From: Bacteroidia bacterium
Lineage (GTDB): Bacteria > Bacteroidota > Bacteroidia > B-17B0 > Aurantibacillaceae
Reading direction: 5' to 3'
Assembly (NCBI GenBank): GCA_025451115.1
Contig: JANWKZ010000229.1
Coordinates: forward strand, 1-51,056
DNA length: 51,056 nt
Shown: piece by piece, positions 1 to 7,993 of the stretch
Numbering within the stretch: position 1 is the stretch's first letter
Layout: each line of letters starts with the position of its first letter
Position numbers and translations under genes: made by a program
The notes under the pieces: generated by a model
What the model saw: the letters and a program-made list of their open reading frames with translations, nothing else
Databases searched by the model: none
Told to the model about the DNA's origin: nothing

Positions 1-183
1 ATAGATCTCCGTGAAGGTATATACCTGGTTCTTCATAGGAACAGTGAACCCTTCCTCGCAATAAACCTTCAGCACACCCGAGGTGGGCGTATTGGGCATA
101 TCGGCAGGTTTATTGCTTGTGTTACAGGAAAAAAGCGTGAAAACAACTGCGATCGCAGATAGTATTTTATTCCTCGACTTCAC
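1..183 (-). CDS. PstS-like substrate-binding lipoprotein (N-terminus only, cut by window edge)
   Basis: The minus strand encodes the first 61 residues of a protein that continues past base 1. It starts with GTG at 183, has a short basic N-terminus, a hydrophobic stretch and a lipobox ending at Cys20 (TLFSC), so it should be an exported lipoprotein. The mature part begins with a 'LKVYCEEGF.VPM..QVYTF' pattern typical of the PstS-like phosphate/periplasmic-binding proteins that follow tonB in many Bacteroidota. It overlaps the upstream gene by 17 bases, so it is probably translationally coupled to the TonB operon. Family assignment rests on a short N-terminus plus synteny; the lipoprotein call is firmer than the ligand. 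Confidence 0.6.
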   Translation of the reverse strand, partial: MKSRNKILSAIAVVFTLFSCNTSNKPADMPNTPTSGVLKVYCEEGFTVPMKNQVYTFTEIY

Positions 184-391
184 GTTGCATTTTTTTGAAC
201 CGGAAATATTGCCGCGCACCTCGATAGCCGGCATACACCAAAAGAAGTATGCCCAGCCATGTACGTTTAGGCTCCGGAAAATTATCGATCAGCACATCGG
301 TGCAGAGAAAAAGAAAGCCGCAGCATAAGAATGCTGCGGCCATTGCTGTGCCAAACCAAAACAAAGCTTTACCAGTGAGCTTGTCTTGCAT
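167..391 (-). CDS. Small two-helix membrane protein of the TonB operon
   Basis: A 74-residue protein with two hydrophobic segments (about residues 8-30 and 44-58), separated by a short polar loop, and a basic/acidic C-terminal tail (RFKKMQREVEE). No recognisable catalytic motif. It lies between tonB and the PstS-like lipoprotein, transcribed with both, and overlaps the latter by 17 bases. A small membrane protein at this position is common in Bacteroidota TonB clusters, but its role is unknown to me. It may be an accessory subunit of the ExbB/ExbD/TonB complex or simply a co-transcribed inner-membrane protein. Confidence 0.7.
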   Translation of the reverse strand: MQDKLTGKALFWFGTAMAAAFLCCGFLFLCTDVLIDNFPEPKRTWLGILLLVYAGYRGARQYFRFKKMQREVEE

Positions 392-416
392 GGCGTAATT
401 TTATTTGATGTGAATT

Positions 417-440
417 GATGTGTTTTTTATAAGACACATC
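417..440 (-). other. Inverted repeat between tonB and the small membrane gene
   Basis: GATGTGT (417-423) and ACACATC (434-440) form a perfect 7-bp stem with a 10-base A/T-rich loop in the 96-base gap between tonB and the next gene. No clean U-run follows on the minus strand, so it may be an mRNA processing or partial attenuation hairpin rather than a terminator. Confidence 0.4.
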
Positions 441-487
441 GAATTCGCCATGTTTTCATTTTTAATTCTTACGGGCATTGTCATGGC

Positions 488-1285
488 TCATTTCAACTGG
501 AACTTGATAGGCAGGTTCATTAAAACGCGCACGGGGCGACCGTTTTGTTTACCTATGCTCCAGTTAGGCATGCTTTTTACAACACGCATAGCTTCTTTAT
601 CGAGACCGGGGCCACCTTTTACACCTTTGGCAACTTCTACGTTAGAGATGACGCCATTGGGTTCTACCACGAATTTCACGTAGCAGGTTCCGGAGATATC
701 CGCTTCTTTTTCTACCTGTGGGTACTGGATGTTCTTCTGAATGAATTTCATCAGCTCGCCCATTCCACCTGGGAACGCAGGCATCTCTTCCACCACGGTA
801 AAGATCTCGGGCGCTTTTTCTTCTACAGGGCCTGTATTCTCCTGCGGAACAACAACCTCATCGCCGCTACCTTCCTGGGTTGTTGTACTAACCTGTGTAT
901 CGACCAATTTTTCCTGGGGAGGTGGTGGCTCATCTTCTACCGCATCGTCCTTAATTACAGGGGGGATGAATTTTATAGTTTCCATCACGGGCGGTGGAGG
1001 GGGCGGTGGAGGAGGAGGAGGCTCACTTTTGTCAACCGGAGGGGTCAGGTCGATCTGCGTCATGTCCAGTTTCGCGTCAGCAACCTCAACATCTGTTCCT
1101 TTCATGTCTAAAAGTATTTTCAGGCCATAGGATCCCAGGGAGAATACTAACATGCCACCAATGATGATGGCAACCAGCGTGGTATATCCCTTGCGTATCT
1201 GGTAAGCGCCATACGACTGGTTGCGTTCAGCAAACACAATGTCGGTGCGACTATCAGAAACAATGTTATTCCAACTTATTTCCAT
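488..1285 (-). CDS. tonB: Energy transducer TonB
   Basis: 265 residues. The N-terminal segment (DIVFAERNQSYGAYQIRK) is the signature preceding the single membrane anchor (about 35-54) in Bacteroidota TonB proteins. It is followed by a periplasmic linker with 11 consecutive prolines (89-99), more Pro/Glu-rich sequence, and a C-terminal TonB domain (about 170-265) with 'YP..EKEADISGTCYVKFVV..NG'. It transmits proton-motive-force energy from ExbB/ExbD to TonB-dependent outer-membrane receptors. It is the fourth gene of exbB-exbD-exbD-tonB, one base after exbD. No receptor gene lies nearby, so this looks like a general housekeeping TonB system. Confidence 0.95.
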   Translation of the reverse strand: MEISWNNIVSDSRTDIVFAERNQSYGAYQIRKGYTTLVAIIIGGMLVFSLGSYGLKILLDMKGTDVEVADAKLDMTQIDLTPPVDKSEPPPPPPPPPPPVMETIKFIPPVIKDDAVEDEPPPPQEKLVDTQVSTTTQEGSGDEVVVPQENTGPVEEKAPEIFTVVEEMPAFPGGMGELMKFIQKNIQYPQVEKEADISGTCYVKFVVEPNGVISNVEVAKGVKGGPGLDKEAMRVVKSMPNWSIGKQNGRPVRVLMNLPIKFQLK

Positions 1286-1286
1286 G

Positions 1287-1922
1287 TTATTTAGTTTTTT
1301 CGGTTAACAGTCCAAATTCGGGAGCCGACATATCAACGATCACATATTTACCCACCATACAGATGTTCATTTCGTCCACTACATCGATCACATCTTTGTA
1401 AGTAGCCTTGTCATCTGTTTTTAAGAGTACGGTAAGCGACAGTTTGTCTCCCTTCGCGTTCATTGCCAATCGCTTGAAAGTTGTATCGGCCATTTCTTTG
1501 CTCTTCACTTTCGCTTTTAACCCTGTGATCTCTTTATTCGCATATTCGTTATTTTCCATCAGGATCTTGTGCAGACCTTCTGAAGAAAAAGTAGTTTCGC
1601 TCAACTGGGTAGGTTCTTTTCCATCGGGATTACCTACCGCGTTAAATTGTCCTTTGTAATAAAAGATGCGATGATCTTTAGTCAGGATAACCGTTATACC
1701 ATTCTTAACCGGGGGTTGATCTTCGATCTTCTCCGGGGGAACAGGGAAGGTAATCTCCATCGACTTGGGTTTGTTGAACGTTGACGTTAGTACGAAGAAA
1801 GTTAACAGCAGGAACGCCAAGTCAACCATGGGCGTCATATCCACGCGGGTTGACTGCTTCTTGGCGCGTTTTTTACCGCCTTTTCCGTGGCCACCGCCAC
1901 CGCCTTCTGCAATTTCAGCCAT
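1287..1922 (-). CDS. exbD: ExbD/TolR-family biopolymer transporter, second copy
   Basis: 211 residues, longer than the ~140 of proteobacterial ExbD, as is usual in Bacteroidota. A Gly/Lys-rich cytoplasmic N-terminus (about 8-25) precedes 'VDMTPMVDLAFLLLTFFVLTS', the single transmembrane helix with the essential membrane aspartate (Asp34). The periplasmic part (about 50-211) should bind TonB or peptidoglycan. It forms the proton channel stator with ExbB. It starts 9 bases after the first exbD and runs 1 base before tonB, so stoichiometric co-expression is likely. The two ExbD proteins share the helix but differ strongly in the periplasmic part. Confidence 0.93.
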   Translation of the reverse strand: MAEIAEGGGGGHGKGGKKRAKKQSTRVDMTPMVDLAFLLLTFFVLTSTFNKPKSMEITFPVPPEKIEDQPPVKNGITVILTKDHRIFYYKGQFNAVGNPDGKEPTQLSETTFSSEGLHKILMENNEYANKEITGLKAKVKSKEMADTTFKRLAMNAKGDKLSLTVLLKTDDKATYKDVIDVVDEMNICMVGKYVIVDMSAPEFGLLTEKTK

Positions 1923-1931
1923 GTTTAATTT

Positions 1932-2621
1932 TTATTTTTTCGCTTCGGCAGGTGGTGGGGTGCTTGCTCCTCCTTCTAACGAAGTGATTAAGTTAAAACG
2001 ATAAATTTTCATGTCTGTAAAAGTTTTGATGATGTCTTTTACAGAAATATATTTTGCTGCTCCGTCGGCCTTGATGGCGTAACGGGGTTTTTCTCCTTTA
2101 AAATCCTTACCAAGTTCTTTTGCTTTATCCCGCTCGCGGATAAACACTCCGTTTGCTTCCTGGGCCGAGTAAAGGATCCAGTCGCGCAATTGCGGGTTCT
2201 TTAAAGAGTCATTGGGTACGCCTTTTTGAGGCTGGAATTTCAAACGCTCATTTTCCGTGGCATTGATGTACCGGGGCAGGTCTTTGATATCAACCCCGAA
2301 ACTTGACAAGCCACCGAACTTTTTGATCTGCTCGGGCGAGAAAGAGACCTTGTATTTATCGGCCATTTTCATCAGGGCGTTCACTTTAGCTTCAGCGTTA
2401 CTGATGCCAAAGAAAGGCCTTCCGATATCGTCCACGGTAACCATAATGGTATTTTCGGGCAATAATTTATCGGAGACAGATGAAGGTGGGTCTACTATAA
2501 CAGGCTCTGCCATGCGGAAAGAAGCGGTAAGCATAAAGAAAGTCACCAGCAGGAACGCAAGGTCCACCATCGGCGTCATGTCGATGGAGGGTGCGCTTTT
2601 GGGTACTTTAATTTTTGGCAT
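1932..2621 (-). CDS. exbD: ExbD/TolR-family biopolymer transporter, first copy
   Basis: 229 residues. The short cytoplasmic N-terminus is followed by 'SIDMTPMVDLAFLLVTFFML', with the conserved membrane aspartate at residue 20, then a long periplasmic domain. It ends in a Pro/Ala/Glu/Lys-rich tail. It lies 62 bases after exbB and 9 before the second exbD. Paired exbD genes are a known feature of Bacteroidota TonB systems and suggest that two different ExbD chains dimerise within the ExbB pentamer, which is inference. ExbD family is certain; the division of labour between the copies is not. Confidence 0.93.
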   Translation of the reverse strand: MPKIKVPKSAPSIDMTPMVDLAFLLVTFFMLTASFRMAEPVIVDPPSSVSDKLLPENTIMVTVDDIGRPFFGISNAEAKVNALMKMADKYKVSFSPEQIKKFGGLSSFGVDIKDLPRYINATENERLKFQPQKGVPNDSLKNPQLRDWILYSAQEANGVFIRERDKAKELGKDFKGEKPRYAIKADGAAKYISVKDIIKTFTDMKIYRFNLITSLEGGASTPPPAEAKK

Positions 2622-2683
2622 TGCTTAAGTTTTATTTGTTATTATGATGTATCCTTTTCTATGATTCCATAAACTTTCGGAAA

Positions 2684-3481
2684 CTATTTTCCGGAAGATT
2701 GGAACTCCTGAACGATCGAGAAACCAGCCTCATCCATTGCATAGGTAAGCTGGTCAACACGGTTAGAGAACAGGTTATAGAAAATGATAGCTAAAGCCGA
2801 TGATAAGATACCCACCAGGGTGTTTACAAGGGCCTCAGAGATACCCGTTGCAAGTGCAGAGGTGTCGGGAGTACCGGCGCTGGCCAGGGCACCGAAGGCG
2901 CGGATCATACCCACAACCGTACCGATCAGACCTACCAGTGTACCGATAGATGCGCAGGTGGAAATAATAACCATGTTCTTGGAAAGCATCGGTAATTCTA
3001 AAGCAGTTGCTTCTTCGATCGCTTTCTGGATAGCAGAAACTTTCGCTTCTTTATCCATGGCAGGGTCGTTCTGCACGAATTTATATTTTACAAGCCCTTC
3101 GTGAACCACATTGGCCAAAGAACCTTTTTGTTTGTTGCACTCTTCAATAGCGCCGTCCAGGTCGTGGTTGGCAACCATTGATTTGATCTTGGCAACAAAT
3201 TTGTCGGTTTGACCTTTGCCTGTAGCTTTCTGAATAGTGATGAAACGCTCGATAGCGAAAGTGATAACAGTTAAAAACACCCCTAAAAGGATAGGTACGA
3301 TGAAGCCTCCTTTGTACATGATGCCCAGGAAGTTTCCGGCTAGAGGATGACCTTCGGCGTCAAAGTTGCTAGGATTACCTAAAATGGTCATGTAAATGAA
3401 TACGCCCAGTCCCATACAAATGGCGATGGCAAGGAACGACACGATGAACGGAAAGCCGCCCGATGTTTTTGTGTTACTCAT
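2684..3481 (-). CDS. exbB: ExbB/TolQ/MotA-family proton channel
   Basis: 265 residues with an N-terminal helix (about 10-31), a second helix (about 53-76), a cytoplasmic helical stretch (about 90-155) and two C-terminal helices (about 165-190 and 210-232) containing 'ISTCASIGTLVGLIGTVVGMI', the conserved TolQ/ExbB channel signature. It forms the pentameric proton channel that powers TonB. It is the first gene of the minus-strand operon; a TAAGTTTG element (3523-3530) about 42 bases upstream of its ATG is the likely promoter for the whole cluster. Confidence 0.95.
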   Translation of the reverse strand: MSNTKTSGGFPFIVSFLAIAICMGLGVFIYMTILGNPSNFDAEGHPLAGNFLGIMYKGGFIVPILLGVFLTVITFAIERFITIQKATGKGQTDKFVAKIKSMVANHDLDGAIEECNKQKGSLANVVHEGLVKYKFVQNDPAMDKEAKVSAIQKAIEEATALELPMLSKNMVIISTCASIGTLVGLIGTVVGMIRAFGALASAGTPDTSALATGISEALVNTLVGILSSALAIIFYNLFSNRVDQLTYAMDEAGFSIVQEFQSSGK

Positions 3482-3522
3482 AGTTATTGATTTTTATTGT
3501 TTTTTAGATTTTTATAAGTTGC

Positions 3523-3530
3523 CAAACTTA
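3523..3530 (-). promoter_or_regulatory. exbB: Promoter -7 element of the exbB operon
   Basis: TAAGTTTG on the minus strand matches the Bacteroidota TAnnTTTG consensus. TTTC lies 19 bases upstream, where TTTG (-33) is expected. The leader would be about 38 bases and A/T-rich. Confidence 0.55.
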
Positions 3531-3684
3531 CTAAATATGTTTTGAATTTGAAAGCACCGTTCGGTTAAGTTTTGACCCTTCTTTAACGCTGATTTTCAGG
3601 GCAAAAATATACCCAAAACGGCTAAAGATCGGTGCCAATTGGTATCTGGTTGGGTTTGGCCGATAAGTGGTAAAAAACCCCTCT

Positions 3685-3729
3685 GTCTCGGGCTAAGCCG
3701 AGACGGTCTCCCCCTCAAAAAGGGGGAGA
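3685..3729 (-). terminator. Double hairpin downstream of cca
   Basis: Reading the minus strand past the cca stop, TCTCCCCCT/AGGGGGAGA (3707-3729) forms a perfect 9-bp stem with a 5-base loop. It is followed by GTCTCGG/CCGAGAC (3685-3704), which can extend to 9 bp with a bulge, and then a run of six T. This fits an intrinsic terminator for cca. Similar C/G-run hairpins recur in Bacteroidota intergenic DNA, so the first may be a dispersed repeat reused as a terminator. Confidence 0.6.
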
Positions 3730-3741
3730 GAGCAGCCTTCA

Positions 3742-5151
3742 TTATTCTGGCTTAAGATTGAGCTTTTTACCCTCTTCAATCATGAAATTGAAGGCCTCTT
3801 CGTAGTCGTTCTTTATGATGCCATCCAAAATGGCTTCACGGATAGCGGTTTTGATGATGCCCACCTCGCGGCCGGCCGGGATGTTGAAGGTTTTCATAAT
3901 GACCTCGCCGGTAACCGGTGGTTGCCAGTTGCGAATGCGGTCTTTTTCTTCGAGTTCTTTAAGTTTTTCGCGAACGATAGCGAAGTTGCGGAGATAACGC
4001 TCCTTTTTGGCGGAGCTTTTGGTTGTTATATCCGCATCACAGAGTGTCATAAGGTCGTCGATGTCGTCGCCGGCTTCAAATAAGAGGCGGCGCACAGCCG
4101 AGTCGGTGACTTCTGTTTTTGCTAACACGATGGGACGTAAATGAAGCAGTACGAGTTTTTGCACGTACTTCATTTTTTCGTTAAGCGGAAGTTTCAGATC
4201 GGCAAAGATCTTTGGCACCATGCGGGCACCTTTATCTTCGTGGCCGTGGAAGGTCCATCCCCTGCCCTCTTCAAACCGTTTGGTTGCAGGCTTTGCGATG
4301 TCGTGCAGAATGGCGCCCCAGCGCAACCACAAATTATCTGTGTTACGCGAAACATTATCAAGTACTTCAAGTGTATGATAGAAATTGTCTTTGTGCGCCT
4401 TTCCCTTGATACTTTCTACTCCCTGCAGGTTTGCCATGAGTGGAAAAATGAGTTGCAACAAGCCACTATCGAATAACAATTTAAATCCAATTGAGGGAAC
4501 CGGCGAAAGAATGATCTTGTTAAGTTCATCTGCAATACGCTCCTTTGAAACTATGTTGATGCGCTCCTTATTTTTTGTGATAGAATCAAAAGAATTTTTC
4601 TCAATAGTAAAATTGAGTTGTGAAGCAAAGCGAATAGCGCGCATCATGCGAAGCGGATCATCGCTGTAAGTGATGTCAGGATCTAAAGGAGTCCGGATGA
4701 TCTTATTCTCTATGTCAGAAACACCGCCAAAGGGATCGAGTAATTTTCCAAAATTATTTTTGCTTAGTCCGATCGCCAGCGCGTTGATGGTAAAATCGCG
4801 GCGGTTCTGATCATCCTCCAAAGTGCCATCTTCTACAACCGGTTTTCTTGAGTCGCGGCTGTAAGATTCTTTTCGCGCGCCCACAAATTCAATTTCCACC
4901 TCGCCCCATTTGATCTGCGCGGTACCAAAATTTTTGAACACAGAAAGATGAGCTTCTTCCCCTAATTTACTTTTTACGCATCCGGCAAGGTCGATTCCAC
5001 GACCAATAGCAACCACATCAATATCCTTTTTGTGTATGCGGTTGAGAAAGATATCCCGCACAAATCCGCCAATAACATACGCGTCTACACCCACTTCATC
5101 CGCGCAGGAAGAAATGAGTTTAAATACCGGGTTATCGAGGTGTTTTTGCAC
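3742..5151 (-). CDS. cca: CCA tRNA nucleotidyltransferase with HD domain
   Basis: 469 residues. The nucleotidyltransferase head has 'VIGGFVRD' (26-32) and the metal-binding DID at 43-45, then '[10 protein letters not shown]' and '[12 protein letters not shown]', the class II poly(A) polymerase/CCA-enzyme motifs. A C-terminal HD domain ('[11 protein letters not shown]') adds the phosphohydrolase fold. It adds or repairs the 3' CCA of tRNAs. The start is GTG at 5151: a TACCTTTG element ends only 4 bases before it, which fixes the start and predicts a leaderless transcript. A double hairpin follows the stop. Confidence 0.93.
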   Translation of the reverse strand: MQKHLDNPVFKLISSCADEVGVDAYVIGGFVRDIFLNRIHKKDIDVVAIGRGIDLAGCVKSKLGEEAHLSVFKNFGTAQIKWGEVEIEFVGARKESYSRDSRKPVVEDGTLEDDQNRRDFTINALAIGLSKNNFGKLLDPFGGVSDIENKIIRTPLDPDITYSDDPLRMMRAIRFASQLNFTIEKNSFDSITKNKERINIVSKERIADELNKIILSPVPSIGFKLLFDSGLLQLIFPLMANLQGVESIKGKAHKDNFYHTLEVLDNVSRNTDNLWLRWGAILHDIAKPATKRFEEGRGWTFHGHEDKGARMVPKIFADLKLPLNEKMKYVQKLVLLHLRPIVLAKTEVTDSAVRRLLFEAGDDIDDLMTLCDADITTKSSAKKERYLRNFAIVREKLKELEEKDRIRNWQPPVTGEVIMKTFNIPAGREVGIIKTAIREAILDGIIKNDYEEAFNFMIEEGKKLNLKPE

Positions 5152-5155
5152 GGTG

Positions 5156-5163
5156 CAAAGGTA
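5156..5163 (-). promoter_or_regulatory. cca: Promoter -7 element abutting the cca GTG start
   Basis: TACCTTTG on the minus strand, 4 bases before the GTG codon; TTTA lies 19 bases further upstream in place of the -33 TTTG. Transcription would begin at or next to the start codon. Confidence 0.6.
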
Positions 5164-5181
5164 CGGGAAATTAAAAGAAGA

Positions 5182-5763
5182 TTAAAGTCGCTCTGCTTTA
5201 ACTTTAGGGATGATCTCCACACTTTTCAGTTTCACTTTCAGATCATCTATATCAAGATCTACCCCGCCATTTGGGTTCCAGCCAAAAACCCGCATCTCTG
5301 TCCCAAAAAGTTTGTTAATATACCCGGGAATCTGCGTGCTGTCAACCAGGCGTTGCCATTCTCCATTCCCTTTTAAATGACTTACACAAATTGGGATCCT
5401 ATAAATGATCGTATCATTATTTTCGAAAGAAACGACCAGGCTATGACCTGCATAATCGCCGGTTAATCTTATAGCACAATCAACATAGATCCGAAGATCC
5501 TTCCATAATAGTGAATCCGGAATAAGATAGGCGACCCCCGCCGAAACAGGTTCTTTTGCGCTAGCCCGGGCAAAGCATCTTCCGTTTGCTCCTGCTCCTT
5601 CAAAGATATTGATATTATTCGCAGAGTCCTCAAATGAAAGTTGCCAGCTTTTAATCAAGTTCAGCTTTTCAATAAAAGGTCTCTCACAACTCCATATGAG
5701 AGTACACAAAATAACCATCACCACACAGACATATTTTCCTGTTGAGCTTATCACGCCACCCAT
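5182..5763 (-). CDS. Hypothetical lipoprotein co-transcribed with the mannosyltransferase
   Basis: 193 residues. A hydrophobic N-terminal segment (about 11-25) ends at a lipobox-like LIWSC, so it should be an exported lipoprotein. The rest looks like a beta-rich carbohydrate-binding-like or jelly-roll fold (alternating strands, 'DLRIYVDCAIRLTGDYAGHSLVVSFE', shown only in part, and a C-terminal 'DLDIDDLKVKL'). No family recognised. It overlaps the PIG-V-like gene by 13 bases, so the two are translationally coupled. I infer that it acts at the envelope on or with the product of that glycosyltransferase. Confidence 0.7.
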   Translation of the reverse strand: MGGVISSTGKYVCVVMVILCTLIWSCERPFIEKLNLIKSWQLSFEDSANNINIFEGAGANGRCFARASAKEPVSAGVAYLIPDSLLWKDLRIYVDCAIRLTGDYAGHSLVVSFENNDTIIYRIPICVSHLKGNGEWQRLVDSTQIPGYINKLFGTEMRVFGWNPNGGVDLDIDDLKVKLKSVEIIPKVKAERL

Positions 5764-7073
5764 TTATTAGTAATGAACTGATTAAATACATATACTGCCA
5801 GCACAAGGTTAAATACATATAAAGCCCCGCCTATATACGGGCCCAGACGCTTATGCAATAGATAATAGAACCCGAAAACATAGCATGTAAGGAAAAGGAA
5901 AAATATAGTGGTTTTATGAGTGCTCTGAAACATGTCTGTTAAAAAATACAGTGGACGGCCTAATCCTAATGAGATCCAGACCAAAAGAGCCAAAGAAAAA
6001 TAAATGAGTGTGTTCTTACTGTTAAGAGAAAACGTGCTGAGTGCAGTATCTATAAATAACAGAAAAAAAGCGGAAGACATTAAATACCTGTTAATGCTGA
6101 TTAGGTCTACAGTTCCGCTATCGCTTTCAGGATTAAAAAAAAGGCAGTACGTGGTAACCATGACCAAATACATTGCGGAAAACCAAAATGTTCTATTTTT
6201 CAAGAGTATATGCGGGCTTTTGACACAGAATTTTACAAAAAAAACAATGAGCAGCAGGGCTGAGAAAATACCAAAGAAAAATGCAATCCCGTCAAGCCAT
6301 AAGATCTTATCGCCACCATGGGTTTCGAAAGGATAGTGCGGCCACGAAAATGTATGATGCCAGAATTTCATTTGCTGTTTGGCAAAAGCAAACCATTCAT
6401 ACGTTTGATAATATTGAATTAGAACCACCGTGAATAACCCCGCCAATGTAGCCGCCGTATAACATAAAATATTTTTAATGGCCGGCCAGGAAAGGGGTCT
6501 TCCGCCATTAAACAATTCCATGCAGATAATGGCCGGAATGAAGAACATGGCCGTAGCCCGTGTAAGCGAACTGAAAAAAAGACCCACGAGTATCATTTTC
6601 ATGTTATCTTTTTTGAGGCCGCACAAAAGAAGCGCACAGAAAAAAAAGAAAAGTGCCTCTGTATAGGGAAGAAAAAAGAAAATGGATGTGGGAAGTGACA
6701 GGAAGCAGAAAGTATATAAAGACCGGATCCTGAATGTACGTTGCAGCATATATAACGATACGATCAGTACACCCAGGTTGAAAACAGATATTCCTATTGC
6801 CCCTACATGAAGCCACCTCCACATATAGGAGAATAAAGGAAAGAAGGCGGAATTAGCAGGCCCATACCAGAAATATTGATATCCATAATCTTTTATGCTA
6901 CAATAAAACCCCGCGTCCCAGTGCACCAGGTTCGTTTCGTTGGGAAGAACATTAAAAAGTCCCACGAAAAAAAAGAAGAGATACATAAAGATAAAGGACG
7001 AAATATAGATTAGAGGAATAAAGCTGAATTCTTTATAAAATATCCTGAGTTCGTTAAGTACCCTTTCTTTCAT
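5751..7073 (-). CDS. GT-C fold membrane glycosyltransferase, PIG-V-like mannosyltransferase
   Basis: 440 residues with about ten predicted transmembrane helices. After the first helix comes 'HWDAGFYCSIKDYGYQY', with the WDxxxY...GY pattern and acidic residue of lipid-linked-sugar GT-C enzymes, then 'SAFFPLFSYMW' and 'FFFLPYTEALFFF', all typical of PIG-V (GPI mannosyltransferase 2)-like proteins in bacteria. It probably transfers a hexose from a polyprenyl-phosphate donor on the periplasmic side of the inner membrane. It begins 8 bases after nadK and overlaps the downstream lipoprotein gene. Substrate unknown. Confidence 0.75.
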   Translation of the reverse strand: MKERVLNELRIFYKEFSFIPLIYISSFIFMYLFFFFVGLFNVLPNETNLVHWDAGFYCSIKDYGYQYFWYGPANSAFFPLFSYMWRWLHVGAIGISVFNLGVLIVSLYMLQRTFRIRSLYTFCFLSLPTSIFFFLPYTEALFFFFCALLLCGLKKDNMKMILVGLFFSSLTRATAMFFIPAIICMELFNGGRPLSWPAIKNILCYTAATLAGLFTVVLIQYYQTYEWFAFAKQQMKFWHHTFSWPHYPFETHGGDKILWLDGIAFFFGIFSALLLIVFFVKFCVKSPHILLKNRTFWFSAMYLVMVTTYCLFFNPESDSGTVDLISINRYLMSSAFFLLFIDTALSTFSLNSKNTLIYFSLALLVWISLGLGRPLYFLTDMFQSTHKTTIFFLFLTCYVFGFYYLLHKRLGPYIGGALYVFNLVLAVYVFNQFITNKWVA

Positions 7074-7081
7074 AAATAGCG

Positions 7082-7960
7082 CTAATTCCGCTTATCCAAT
7101 CCCCACATCAGTTTATTGCGTAGGGTATTAAAGAAATGCTGGCCTTCGAGATTTATCATATTGAAAAGGTACGGGGCTTTTTTGAGTATCACCTCTTCCT
7201 CCGTTTGCACCGTGGCCATGCGCGAATCCATAGAAATAATGCTCTGCTTATCGCGGCCCCGGATCTTTAAATGGATCTCTGAATTACCACCAATTACGAT
7301 AGGACGCACGTTGAGATTATGCGGTGCAATAGGCGTTAGAATAAAACTATCGGAAGTAGGAACCAGTAAAGGCCCTCCGCAACTTAAAGAATAAGCGGTA
7401 GAACCAGTTGGAGTAGAAATGATAAGACCATCCGCCCAATACGAGTTTAAGAAAACGCCGTTGATCTCCACATCTATGCTCATCATAGAAGAAGAGTCTT
7501 TTTTGATAAGCGTGCATTCATTCAGCGCTACATTCAGCTCAAACAAATTCTTTGGTGCAACAAGCTGGAGCAACGCACGTGAGTCGAGCGTAAAGTTCTT
7601 ATTGATCAGTTTATTAATAGCGGCAGTAAAATCTTCCTTATATACACTCGCTAAAAATCCTAAACGACCTGTATTCACGCCAAGTACCGGAATTCCTGAA
7701 TCCCGCACAAGCTCAACGGTTTCAAGCATGGTGCCATCGCCGCCCAAAGAAATAAGATAATCAACTTTCTGCTTTTTAAGATCTTCGTGTGTTGTATAAG
7801 TAGCGATATCCAGATTGAATCCGTATTCCTTTTTAAGATACGCGTAGTAAACCGAATGAATGGTAAGGGTAATATTCTCTTTGTCCAACCGGGTGCTGAG
7901 TGTTTTCACATAGTCAGCGTGGTTGTCTTTTACCGGCCTTGCGTATAAAGCGATGGTCAT
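7082..7960 (-). CDS. nadK: NAD kinase
   Basis: 292 residues. The diagnostic GGDGT motif is at 73-77 ('YLISLGGDGTMLE'), followed by 'GVNTGRLGFLA', 'NECTLIKKDSSSM' and 'GLIISTPTGSTAYSLSCGGPL', the conserved NAD-binding segments of the family. It phosphorylates NAD to NADP in the cytoplasm. It is the first gene of a minus-strand group with the PIG-V-like enzyme and lipoprotein. A TACCTTTA element 10 bases before the ATG is its likely promoter. Length and motifs are all normal. Confidence 0.96.
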   Translation of the reverse strand: MTIALYARPVKDNHADYVKTLSTRLDKENITLTIHSVYYAYLKKEYGFNLDIATYTTHEDLKKQKVDYLISLGGDGTMLETVELVRDSGIPVLGVNTGRLGFLASVYKEDFTAAINKLINKNFTLDSRALLQLVAPKNLFELNVALNECTLIKKDSSSMMSIDVEINGVFLNSYWADGLIISTPTGSTAYSLSCGGPLLVPTSDSFILTPIAPHNLNVRPIVIGGNSEIHLKIRGRDKQSIISMDSRMATVQTEEEVILKKAPYLFNMINLEGQHFFNTLRNKLMWGLDKRN

Positions 7961-7970
7961 AATTCGAATA

Positions 7971-7978
7971 TAAAGGTA
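7971..7978 (-). promoter_or_regulatory. nadK: Promoter -7 element of nadK
   Basis: TACCTTTA on the minus strand, 10 bases before the ATG, in the 33-base gap after the upstream gene's stop. It predicts a leader of only a few bases. Confidence 0.45.
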
Positions 7979-7993
7979 GTGTTTTTTACCGAA

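Noticed and set aside
545-1111. A 188-codon open frame antisense to tonB, and a glycine-rich frame at 741-1130.
   Set aside because: Both mirror the proline-rich and Glu-rich linker of TonB; the opposite strand encodes a clear TonB protein with normal family motifs.
3663-3670. A single ATAAGTGG (CCACTTAT on the minus strand) upstream of exbB.
   Set aside because: One 8-mer is expected by chance in about 50 kb, and it lacks the 20-21 bp spaced partners seen at 15443 and 50544.
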